A stretch of DNA of 64,000 bases from Mycetocola zhadangensis. GTDB taxonomy: Bacteria; Actinomycetota; Actinomycetes; Actinomycetales; Microbacteriaceae. Both the position numbers and the translations under genes were made by a program. The notes under the pieces are model-generated. The model was not told the DNA's origin. It did not search any database and was given only the letters and a program-made list of their open reading frames with translations. Location of the stretch: contig NZ_RCWJ01000004.1 of the NCBI RefSeq assembly GCF_003668565.1, positions 310,001 through 374,000 of the forward strand, written 5' to 3'. Positions 33,117 through 40,942 of the stretch are shown piece after piece. How positions within the stretch are numbered: position 1 is the first letter of the stretch; every line of letters starts with the position of its first letter.

Positions 33117-35252
33117 TCAGTCCTGCTTCCTGCCAGGGCGGGTGGCATTTCGGCGCCGAACCAGCAGAAGCACGAGTCCGGCCAACACGAGTGCTGCCGC
33201 GATCCCGCCGATTACGAGAATGCCCGTGTTGTCGACGCCCGACTGCGAGAGGGTGCTGCGGGTCCGGCCCTGTTCGGTGGCAGCGGGGTCTGTAGATGGC
33301 GACCCGCCGGTCACTCCGGGTGCAGCGGTCGTTCCAGGCGTCGGCACAGGTGGCACCGCGGGCGTTGTCGGTTCGACGGGCGGGTCTGTTGGCACGGGTG
33401 GCGCGACCGCGAGGCTCGAGACGCGCACGTAGTCGAACGTGCTGGTGAATCCTGCGCCGGCCATCGAGACCAGCCCGATGCGCGGTGCGACGCCGAGCGG
33501 GGTTGTCCAGGTTCCGGACTCGTCCCAGGTTTCGCCGTCGAGGCTTGTGTATCCGGTGTACAGGTTCTCGGTGTCGCTGTGCTGGCGAACGATGCGCAGG
33601 TAGGTGTCCTCGCCGACCGGACCGCCGACGCCGTTGCCGTACGCCGGGTATCCGGCGGGCACCGGATCCTGTCGTTTCGCGAACTCGGTCTGGCGGGTCT
33701 CCCAGATCGAGGAGACGGCGTGCTTAATGAAGTTGCCGTCATCGGTGTACAGCACGATGCCGCCCTGCACGAAGTTCTGGCAGCAACCTTCTGCAGGAAC
33801 CGAAACTGAGAGTCGCGTCTCCACGACGTAGTCGCCTTCCGGTGCCTGCTCGGTGAGGAGCCCGGCCGCGCCGGGGTCCGGACTGAGGTCAGCGCCCTGG
33901 GTGTCGAATCGGAACTGGCCGTCCTCAATCCCGTACGTCGACGCATCCGGTTCTCGGATCCACGTCCACTGCGGCGAGAGCGCATCCCCGTCGAACTCGT
34001 CTGAGAGCGCTGCGATCGGGTCGCCTGGCTGCGGCTGGGTCACGGGCGGGGATGCCGGGGCTGCCGTTTCCCCCGGCTGTGTCACCGGCGCTGGCTGAGG
34101 CGTATCCGATGGGCCTCGTCCACCGCGCACCGTTGGCCAACCGTCAACCCAGTCGATCCGATCCATCAGCACCGGCCGTTTCGTGTAGGTCTCCCCCTCG
34201 ACCATATATGGGTCGTTCCGGTCGACGGCGTGGTAGACGATCCACTGTGTGCCGGCCAGGTCGGTCACCATCGAGTTGTGTCCGGTTCCGATCCAGCGGT
34301 TGCCGTTCTGGTGCAGCACGGGCGTTCCGCCGACCCGGCCGGCGAGAAGCGAGGTCCCTGTGCGATCGACGAACGGGCCAGTGGGACTGGTCGAACGACC
34401 GGCGAACACCCCGTATCCGGTGAGTGGCCCGGCGCAGCAGTTTGTTGCCGAGCCGAGGAGGTAGAAGTAGCCGTCGTGCTCGACGACGTTGGTTCCCTCG
34501 TAGCGGTTCGAGATCGACACCTCGATCTGGCTGGCCGGGTCGGTGCTGAGGCCGTCGGCGCTCAGCTCGCGCACCGAGAGTCCGCCGAAGTAGCTGCCGA
34601 AGTAGAGGTAGTTCTGGCCGTCGGCTGTGATCACCTCGGGGTCGAAGACCCAGCGGCGCGCGTTGGGATCGGTGCTCCCTGGCGGGGCCATCGGTTCAAC
34701 GACGGGTGCGCCGGCGTCGGTCCATGGCCCGGCCGGAGTGTCGGCCGTTGCGACGCCGATGGCGGAACCGCCGCCTGGGGCGGTTGTCTCAGTTGCCGTG
34801 TAGTAGAGGTGGTATTGACCGTTCAGGTAGACGACGTCGGGGGCCCACATGTCACCGGCCCCGATCCACGCTGGCTTTTGCGGCAGCGCTTCGGCCACGA
34901 ATGCCCAGGTGACCAGGTCGGTCGAGCGGTAGGTGGGGATGCTGTAAAAACGCAACGACCCGTCGGGGTTGGTTTCATCGGCGTCAAGCGCGTCCCGGGT
35001 GCAGAACAGGTACCAGGCCTCATCGGCGGGGTCAGCCGACCGAATGACGTCGGGGTCGGCGCATTGCTCGGCCGTGCGCCCGTCCGGCAGTGTGAGGGTG
35101 AGCGGATTGGTGTAGCTGCCCGTGGCAACCGCTGCGGCGAGCGCCGCTTCCGGACGCACGGTCGGGGCTGCGGCGCCGGCCGCGCTGGCCGGGATCAAGC
35201 CGAACATCAGTGCGGCAGCAGCGAATCCGGCGGCCAGGGGCAGTTTTCTCAT
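33117..35252 (-). CDS. Family 43 glycoside hydrolase, secreted and wall-anchored
   Basis: 711 residues. Signal peptide at 1-25 (hydrophobic core, ASAAGA cleavage region). A five-bladed GH43 domain spans about 50-380, with the catalytic base Asp in CADPDVI and the probable acid Glu in YEGTNVV. A concanavalin-like accessory domain (about 420-610) and a Pro/Thr linker follow. The end carries a sortase-like signal LSQSG, a hydrophobic span and the basic tail RRRNATRPGRKQ. GH43 enzymes remove arabinose or xylose from arabinans and xylans. It is last in the operon of binding protein, permeases and lipoprotein GH43. Confidence 0.88.
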   Translation of the reverse strand: MRKLPLAAGFAAAALMFGLIPASAAGAAAPTVRPEAALAAAVATGSYTNPLTLTLPDGRTAEQCADPDVIRSADPADEAWYLFCTRDALDADETNPDGSLRFYSIPTYRSTDLVTWAFVAEALPQKPAWIGAGDMWAPDVVYLNGQYHLYYTATETTAPGGGSAIGVATADTPAGPWTDAGAPVVEPMAPPGSTDPNARRWVFDPEVITADGQNYLYFGSYFGGLSVRELSADGLSTDPASQIEVSISNRYEGTNVVEHDGYFYLLGSATNCCAGPLTGYGVFAGRSTSPTGPFVDRTGTSLLAGRVGGTPVLHQNGNRWIGTGHNSMVTDLAGTQWIVYHAVDRNDPYMVEGETYTKRPVLMDRIDWVDGWPTVRGGRGPSDTPQPAPVTQPGETAAPASPPVTQPQPGDPIAALSDEFDGDALSPQWTWIREPDASTYGIEDGQFRFDTQGADLSPDPGAAGLLTEQAPEGDYVVETRLSVSVPAEGCCQNFVQGGIVLYTDDGNFIKHAVSSIWETRQTEFAKRQDPVPAGYPAYGNGVGGPVGEDTYLRIVRQHSDTENLYTGYTSLDGETWDESGTWTTPLGVAPRIGLVSMAGAGFTSTFDYVRVSSLAVAPPVPTDPPVEPTTPAVPPVPTPGTTAAPGVTGGSPSTDPAATEQGRTRSTLSQSGVDNTGILVIGGIAAALVLAGLVLLLVRRRNATRPGRKQD

Positions 35253-35286
35253 TGTTCCTCCACGTTGAGGGGCGAGTCGGGCGGTA

Positions 35287-36336
35287 TTACGGGAGTTTCA
35301 CGACGGGTGTGCTGTCGTCCCAGCTGAGCGGTAGAACGTTCATGCCGCGATACGCGATCGCGGGGTCCCAGGAGTGAAAGACGATTCGGTCGGATCCGTC
35401 CGGCCCCGAAATGATGTCCTGGCCACCTGGGCCGATGTAGGCCTCGTCGGTCAGCGCGCTGGTCAGGAGCGGCCCGTCGGCCTTGGTGTACGGACCGGTG
35501 AGTGCTGGGGCAGTGGCGTAGCCGGTGGCGTAGGAATAACCGCCGTAGTCGTTCGCCGAGTAGAACAGGACGTAGCTGTCGTCGTGGGTGACAATCACGG
35601 GCGCTTCGATGAGCGAGCCCTCCCACTCTTCGGTTTGCGAGAGCAACCGCACGGGCTCCCCCGCGAGGGACACACCGTCCGGCCCGAGCGGCGACAACTG
35701 CAACCAGGTGTCGAGTGCGCAGCAGTTGCCGTCGTTTTTCCAGACGAGGTAGCGAGAACCGTCGGCGTCGGTGAAGCTCGCCGCATCGATGGCGCCGCCC
35801 TCGTCGAGTGGGCAGATCAGCGGCGTGTCACTTGTCGCCACGAACGGGCCAATGGGGGCGTCAGCCGTGGCAGCACCAATGCACTGTTTGCTCGACGCGG
35901 CGTCCTGGGCGGTGAAGTACAGGGCGAACCGGCCGTCGGCGAGTTCGGCGACGTCTGGCGCCCAGGTGCGACCCTCCTCCGCCCAGGCGGGGAGTTCGGG
36001 GAATGCGTCCTCGTCGGCAATTTCCCAGGTCTCGAGGTCGTCGGACGTTGCGAACTGCACGTTCGCGGTGAGGCTGTTTGTCGCGTATGCGTAGTAGGTG
36101 TCGCCGATCTTCAGCACGTCGGGGTCGGGGAAATGCTGGGCGATGACGAAGGCGGCGGGTGACGCCGCTTCCGAGGTTTCGCCGTCACTGGTGTCGCCGG
36201 TTGAGCATCCGCTGAGCACGAGCGTTCCAGTGAGAACCACGGCGACGGCAGCCAATAGGTGCCGACCGGCGTTGCCACGCGGCTCCGCGAAGCGAGTCGA
36301 GCTCGCGCCGCGGAGCCATTCGAGCGGCAATATCAC
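35287..36336 (-). CDS. Family 43 glycoside hydrolase lipoprotein
   Basis: 349 residues. A lipoprotein signal with lipobox LVLSGC near residue 44 anchors it to the membrane. The GH43 beta-propeller follows: catalytic Asp in HFPDPDVL, a second acidic position in TWAPDVAEL and the proton-donor Glu in SLIEAPVI. The GTG start overlaps the permease stop as GTGA, so it is coupled to transport genes. It may trim oligosaccharides delivered by the wall-anchored GH43 before import. The substrate (arabino- or xylo-oligosaccharides) is inferred from family. Confidence 0.86.
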   Translation of the reverse strand: MILPLEWLRGASSTRFAEPRGNAGRHLLAAVAVVLTGTLVLSGCSTGDTSDGETSEAASPAAFVIAQHFPDPDVLKIGDTYYAYATNSLTANVQFATSDDLETWEIADEDAFPELPAWAEEGRTWAPDVAELADGRFALYFTAQDAASSKQCIGAATADAPIGPFVATSDTPLICPLDEGGAIDAASFTDADGSRYLVWKNDGNCCALDTWLQLSPLGPDGVSLAGEPVRLLSQTEEWEGSLIEAPVIVTHDDSYVLFYSANDYGGYSYATGYATAPALTGPYTKADGPLLTSALTDEAYIGPGGQDIISGPDGSDRIVFHSWDPAIAYRGMNVLPLSWDDSTPVVKLP

Positions 36337-37262
36337 CCCTTCACACCAGACGATGCGACACTTTCGACGATCTGCCGCTGCGCGATGGCGAACAGGATCA
36401 GTACTGGGACTGACGCAATCACGGCGCCGGCCATGACTATCGAGAAGTGGGTCGAGTATGCGCCCTGCAGTTGGGACAACCCGGGCTGCAGGGTGAGGTT
36501 CTCGGGGCTGAGCAGCACGTAGATCGGCCAGAGGAAGTCATTCCAGTTGGCCAGGAAGCTCAGCACGGCGAGAGTGGACAACGCCGGCTTCGACAGCGGA
36601 ACGATGATCTGCAGGAAGATTCGCAGGTCACCTGCACCGTCGATGCGAGCCGCTTCCTCAATTTCCATGGGCAGTCCAACGAAGAACTGGCGCAGGAAGA
36701 AGACCCCGAAGGCACTCGCAGCACCGGGAATCGAGATGGCCCAGATGGTGTCGAGCCAGCCGAGGTTCTGCACGATGAGGTAGTTGGGGATGAGGAAGAT
36801 GACCGGCGGCACAAGCAGCGTCGAGATGATGAGCCCGAAGACAAGTTTTTTGCCCCAGAACTCCAGGCGAGCCAGAGCGTATGCCGCCGAGGCAGCTGTC
36901 ACCAGAATGATGATCGTCTGGAGCGTGGCCGCCAGGAAGCTGTTGAGCAACCATCGGAAAATCGGCTGTTGCCCGGACGACAGGGTGGCGTACGCCTCGG
37001 TCGAGAACGGATTCGGGAAGATGCCGTACGGGTTCGTGATGACGTCGCCATCCGTCTTGAACGAGGTGATGAACACCCAGACGAGAGGGAGGATGATGAT
37101 GAGCGACACCACGACGAGCACGACGTAGAGCAGCACGCCGCTGACCGTGCGTGGGCGAAGGCGACGTTGTTTGGGGACGCGACCGGAGGCATCCATTCGC
37201 TTATTGTTACCACCGGCGGACGAATTGCCGTCCTGCGGGCGGGTGGGAGTCGAAGTAGTCAT
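36333..37262 (-). CDS. Carbohydrate ABC transporter permease, MalG-like
   Basis: 309 residues, six membrane segments after a basic N terminus of about 35 residues. The coupling EAA loop reads EAARIDGAGDLRIFLQIIVPL. It is the second permease of a CUT1-type importer. It lies 8 nt after the first permease gene and overlaps the GH43 lipoprotein gene. No ATPase gene is found in the cluster. Confidence 0.92.
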   Translation of the reverse strand: MTTSTPTRPQDGNSSAGGNNKRMDASGRVPKQRRLRPRTVSGVLLYVVLVVVSLIIILPLVWVFITSFKTDGDVITNPYGIFPNPFSTEAYATLSSGQQPIFRWLLNSFLAATLQTIIILVTAASAAYALARLEFWGKKLVFGLIISTLLVPPVIFLIPNYLIVQNLGWLDTIWAISIPGAASAFGVFFLRQFFVGLPMEIEEAARIDGAGDLRIFLQIIVPLSKPALSTLAVLSFLANWNDFLWPIYVLLSPENLTLQPGLSQLQGAYSTHFSIVMAGAVIASVPVLILFAIAQRQIVESVASSGVKG

Positions 37263-37270
37263 CGTGGCCC

Positions 37271-38248
37271 TTACTCCGCGCGCTCGCGCTGTAGACGGAA
37301 GTTGATCACACTGATGATCGCCAGGAACGCGAACAGGATGTAGCTCATCGCTGAGGCGGCACCCATGTTGCTTTGGCCGAGACCCTGGTCGGAGATGTAC
37401 ATGATCGCCGTTCGGGTTGCGTTGCCAGGCCCGCCCTTGGTGAGCAGGAAGGACTGGCCAAACATGTTCGCCGAGGCGAGGATCGTTGTCGTCGTGACGA
37501 ACAGCATCACCGGTCGGAGCCCAGGCAGTGTCACGCTGAAGAACTTGCGGATCGCACCGGCACCGTCGAGCGATGCGGCCTCATAGAGATCCGCGCTGAT
37601 GCCCTTCAGGCCGGCGAGGAGGATTACGGCGTTGAAGCCGAGCGTCCACCAAACGGTCACGCCGACGAGTGAGACCCAGGCCCACGGTACGTCGACGGTC
37701 CACGGGATGTCTGTCGGCAGACCGATCAGCCCGAGCAGGTTGTTGAGCATTCCGGACTGGGTGTCGAGGATGTACCGCCAGATCACGCCGATGACGGCGA
37801 CGCCGAGCACGTATGGCGCGAAGAAGATAGCGCGGAATGCCGTGCCGCCCTTGATCTTGTTGTTCAGCAGGACGGCGAGCAGCAGCGGAATGACGAGCAT
37901 CACCGGCACGCTCAGGAGGGTGAAGATGCCAGTGGCGCCCATGCTCTGCCAGAAGTCGCCGTAGGTGATCGAGCCCGGGGTGAAGAGGTCGATGTAGTTC
38001 TGCAGCCCGATGAAGGTCTGTTCGACCTTGAACGGGCTCCAGTCGGTGACGCTGATGATCAGGCCGAAGACGGCAGGCGTGATCACGAACACCGCGAAGA
38101 GGGCGAGGAATGGCGCGAGGAACAGGTAGGCCGTGCCAGTGCGGCGCGGCACCCCCGTCGCCCCGACGCGTGAACGTCGGGACGACGGCGGTACCGCTAC
38201 CGCTGGCGCGGCCGGGTTAGGCCCGGCCGCGATGCTGGAATTAGTCAC
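37271..38248 (-). CDS. Carbohydrate ABC transporter permease, MalF-like
   Basis: 325 residues, six membrane segments; the EAA loop reads YEAASLDGAGAIRKFFSVTL. The first permease of the CUT1 importer. Its start overlaps the stop of the binding-protein gene by 8 nt, so translation is coupled. The N-terminal cytoplasmic part holds SSRRSRVGATGVPRR before the first span. Confidence 0.92.
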   Translation of the reverse strand: MTNSSIAAGPNPAAPAVAVPPSSRRSRVGATGVPRRTGTAYLFLAPFLALFAVFVITPAVFGLIISVTDWSPFKVEQTFIGLQNYIDLFTPGSITYGDFWQSMGATGIFTLLSVPVMLVIPLLLAVLLNNKIKGGTAFRAIFFAPYVLGVAVIGVIWRYILDTQSGMLNNLLGLIGLPTDIPWTVDVPWAWVSLVGVTVWWTLGFNAVILLAGLKGISADLYEAASLDGAGAIRKFFSVTLPGLRPVMLFVTTTTILASANMFGQSFLLTKGGPGNATRTAIMYISDQGLGQSNMGAASAMSYILFAFLAIISVINFRLQRERAE

Positions 38249-39557
38249 CGTACTTGGTCTTGTTCTGCTTGAGGACTTCGTCCGCTTTCTTGGCGGCGTC
38301 GTCCAGGGCCTGTTTCGGGTCCTTCTTGCCGGTGACCGCTTCGTTCAGCGCTGTCGTGATGAACGCGTTCGCGGCGGTGATTCCGGGAGCGCTCGTCTCG
38401 AAGTGCGCGTACTCGAGTTGTTCGAGGAACGGCTCGAGCCTGGGATACGTCTGAACAAGTGACGGGTCGTTGCGTATCTCGTTTGCGGCGGGGAGCTCAC
38501 CGGTTTCGGCCCATCCGGCTGAGTTGGCGTTCATCCACTTGACGAAGGTTGCTGATGCCGCCGTCTTGTTCTCGTCCTGGCCCTTGTTGTTCAGGAACAT
38601 CCAGTGTGTCGAGCTGGACCAGACGGCCTTCTCGGTGCCGATCTGAGGAACGGGTACTGCGGTCCAGTCGATGGAGCTGAAGCCCTCGTTGGTGGTCTGC
38701 CAGATTCCGTTCCAGTTGAAGGCTGTCTTTCCTGCGAGCAGTCCCTTGATGTTGCCATCCTGGGCGACGTTCGCCGGGCTGTAGCCGTTCTTGATCAGGT
38801 CGGTCATGTGCGTGAGCGCCTGGACGCCAGCATCCGAGTTGAACGTCGCCTTGGAAACGTCCTCGTTGTAGAGGTCGCCACCGAACTGCCAGAGTAGGGA
38901 CTCGAACTCGAATGTTCCGGTGAAGACGTATCCGTCGACCCATTCACCCTGGATGCCCGCGGTCTTGAGCGCGTCGAGCGCCTTCATGTAGCTGTCCTTG
39001 TCCGTGGGAACGACTGCGGGGTCAAGACCGGCCGCCTTCAGGACGTCGTTGTTGATGTACAGGCCGAGTGGTGTGACGCTCCACGGAATTCCGTACTGGT
39101 TGTCGGCATAACTTCCTGCCTCCATGAGCCCTTCGGGGAAGTCATCGGCGCTGTAACCGAGGGCGTCGACGATGTCGTCCGCTTCAAGGAGCAGGCCCTG
39201 GGCCGCGTAGGTTGCAATGTCGTCGCCGTGTGCGACTGCGACGTCTGGGCCCTTGCCCGCCTTGACCGCGAGAGGAAGCTTCTTCGAGATGTCGCCCCAC
39301 TCCTGGGGAACGTTCTTGACGACGATGTTGTCGTGTTCGCTGTTGAACTTCTCGATGAGCTTCGGGACCAGGACGGGAGCGGCGCCGCCGGTCCAACCGT
39401 TCCAGAAACTGATCTCGACCTTCGGACCGTCATAGTCCTCGCCGGTGACGGTCGCGCCTCCTCCGGTGCTACCGGACGACCCACAAGCTGTGAGGGCCAA
39501 ACCGACGCCGAGCGCCAGTGTCGCCGCAAGAGTCTTGCGGGCGAATCCCTTCTTCAT
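38241..39557 (-). CDS. Extracellular solute-binding lipoprotein, family 1 type
   Basis: 438 residues with a lipoprotein signal: MKKGFARK start and lipobox LTAC, modified Cys25, then a Gly/Ser-rich linker. The mature part has the bilobal periplasmic-binding fold of CUT1 sugar-binding proteins (for example VEISFWNGWTGG at the start and repeated aromatic residues in the lobe). It is the first gene of the operon and lies about 75 nt beyond a promoter containing a LacI-type operator. Confidence 0.93.
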   Translation of the reverse strand: MKKGFARKTLAATLALGVGLALTACGSSGSTGGGATVTGEDYDGPKVEISFWNGWTGGAAPVLVPKLIEKFNSEHDNIVVKNVPQEWGDISKKLPLAVKAGKGPDVAVAHGDDIATYAAQGLLLEADDIVDALGYSADDFPEGLMEAGSYADNQYGIPWSVTPLGLYINNDVLKAAGLDPAVVPTDKDSYMKALDALKTAGIQGEWVDGYVFTGTFEFESLLWQFGGDLYNEDVSKATFNSDAGVQALTHMTDLIKNGYSPANVAQDGNIKGLLAGKTAFNWNGIWQTTNEGFSSIDWTAVPVPQIGTEKAVWSSSTHWMFLNNKGQDENKTAASATFVKWMNANSAGWAETGELPAANEIRNDPSLVQTYPRLEPFLEQLEYAHFETSAPGITAANAFITTALNEAVTGKKDPKQALDDAAKKADEVLKQNKTKYGD

Positions 39558-39636
39558 AACTACTCCTCTTTGAGTTTTTCGCCCAAGGGGCGGTGCGCAG
39601 GGTTACACCCGTCGGAAACGAAGGGTGTGTTGAGTG

Positions 39637-39665
39637 AATTTACAGCGCTGGAAGTGCGCAGTCAA
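39637..39665 (-). promoter_or_regulatory. Promoter with LacI-type operator for the binding-protein/permease/GH43 operon
   Basis: On the minus strand TTGACT (39660-39665), 17 nt, TAAATT (39637-39642). The operator TTTACAGCGCTGGAAG lies at 39639-39654 on the plus strand, across the spacer and -10. It shares the core TTTACAGCGC with the site before the GH2 gene. Confidence 0.7.
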
Positions 39666-39783
39666 GGACCCGAAATCCGGCCGGAGCGGTAATCTGGTTT
39701 CCGCCGATGTCTCAGACTCGCAATTTGCAGACGGACGCAACACGGGCGTGGCTCATTGCCGCACCGAATATCCAGGAGGAACC

Positions 39784-40869
39784 ATGGCGGGAGTTCGCCT
39801 GCAGGATGTGGCTGAACACGCTGGCGTGTCGATGAAGACCGTCTCCAACGTGGTTCATTCCCACCCGAATGTTTCGGCAGCCATGAGGGAACGGGTGCAG
39901 CGCGCCATCGATGAGCTCGGCTATCGGCCGAACGCGATCGGACGCCGCCTCGCCACCGGCCGCACCGGCCTGATCGCTCTGGCCTTCGCCGACGTGCGCC
40001 TGCCCTACTTCTCCGAACTGGCCAACGTCATCTCGAAGGCCGCTGCCGCAACAGGACCCGGTTATCGGCTGCTGCTCGAAGAAACCGAAGGCACAATCGA
40101 GGGCGAACGCGCTGTGCTCTCGGCGAGCGAGGCCGGACTCGTCGACGGCATGCTGCTGCAGCCATCCCGGATGTCATCGCGCGAGATCGCCGAGCGCCAC
40201 GGTGATCTGCCAATGGTTCTTCTCGGCGAAGGACCCGCTCCGCTTAGCGTGGATCGTGTGATGGTCGACAACGTCGCGGCGGCTACGGCCGCCACGGAAC
40301 ACCTAGCTGCACTCGGGCGCGAGCGCGTCGCTTTCGTTGGCCACGAACGGTCGGGAATGTCCTCGACGTCCCGCCAACGCATCATGGGTTACCAGGAGGG
40401 ACTCGAGCGGCACGGGCTTCCGGTTGACCACGACCTTCTCATCTCGACGGGAGCCATCACGTCACAGGACGCGGCCATCGCCGTCGGGGCAGCACTCGAC
40501 CGCGGCGTTCGATTCGACGGGCTGGTTTGCCGTGACGACCTGGCCGCGATCGGCGCACTCCGCGCGCTGCACGAACGCGACATCAGCATTCCGGACGACG
40601 TCGCCGTCATCGGCTGGGACAACATCGCGTTTGCCGCCACCACTTTTCCGAGCCTGTCGTCGGTCGCGCCTAACACGCAGGCCCTGGCGCGCGTGGCGCT
40701 CGACATGCTCGCCGAGCGCATCGCCGGTTTCGACGGCATTGGGCGGCACCGGGTGGTCGACTTCGATCTGGTCCTGCGAGAGAGCGCACCCGCACTGGCG
40801 TCGACGGACGCACCCGGCGGGGAGTTGGCTTCCGTGCACGCCGGGTCGGCACACGCGATATCCGCCTAG
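39784..40869 (+). CDS. LacI family transcriptional regulator
   Basis: 361 residues. N-terminal helix-turn-helix RLQDVAEHAGVSMKTVSNVV and hinge, followed by the periplasmic-binding-like effector domain (about 65-340). The ATG has AGGAGG 4 nt upstream. Placed between the two transcriptional arms of the glycan locus, it is the obvious local regulator; matching operators lie at both arms. The effector is probably a sugar released by the GH43 or GH2 enzymes. Confidence 0.92.
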   Translation: MAGVRLQDVAEHAGVSMKTVSNVVHSHPNVSAAMRERVQRAIDELGYRPNAIGRRLATGRTGLIALAFADVRLPYFSELANVISKAAAATGPGYRLLLEETEGTIEGERAVLSASEAGLVDGMLLQPSRMSSREIAERHGDLPMVLLGEGPAPLSVDRVMVDNVAAATAATEHLAALGRERVAFVGHERSGMSSTSRQRIMGYQEGLERHGLPVDHDLLISTGAITSQDAAIAVGAALDRGVRFDGLVCRDDLAAIGALRALHERDISIPDDVAVIGWDNIAFAATTFPSLSSVAPNTQALARVALDMLAERIAGFDGIGRHRVVDFDLVLRESAPALASTDAPGGELASVHAGSAHAISA

Positions 40870-40907
40870 GTCCGTCCGTGGACCGAGGACGTTCCATGTC
40901 TCGCAGG

Positions 40908-40936
40908 TTTACAGCGCCGTAAATTGACGGCATGAT
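40908..40936 (+). promoter_or_regulatory. Promoter with LacI-type operator for the GH2 gene
   Basis: TTTACA (40908-40913), 17 nt, CATGAT (40931-40936), then 6 nt to the ATG at 40943. The near-perfect palindrome TTTACAGCGCCGTAAA (40908-40923) starts at the -35 box and has a single asymmetric pair. Bound repressor would block the polymerase directly. Confidence 0.7.
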
Positions 40937-40942
40937 GTGTGC

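Noticed and set aside
34230-35327. 365-codon plus-strand frame opposite the GH43 gene
   Set aside because: Antisense to a secreted GH43 enzyme with full domain structure; no start signal.
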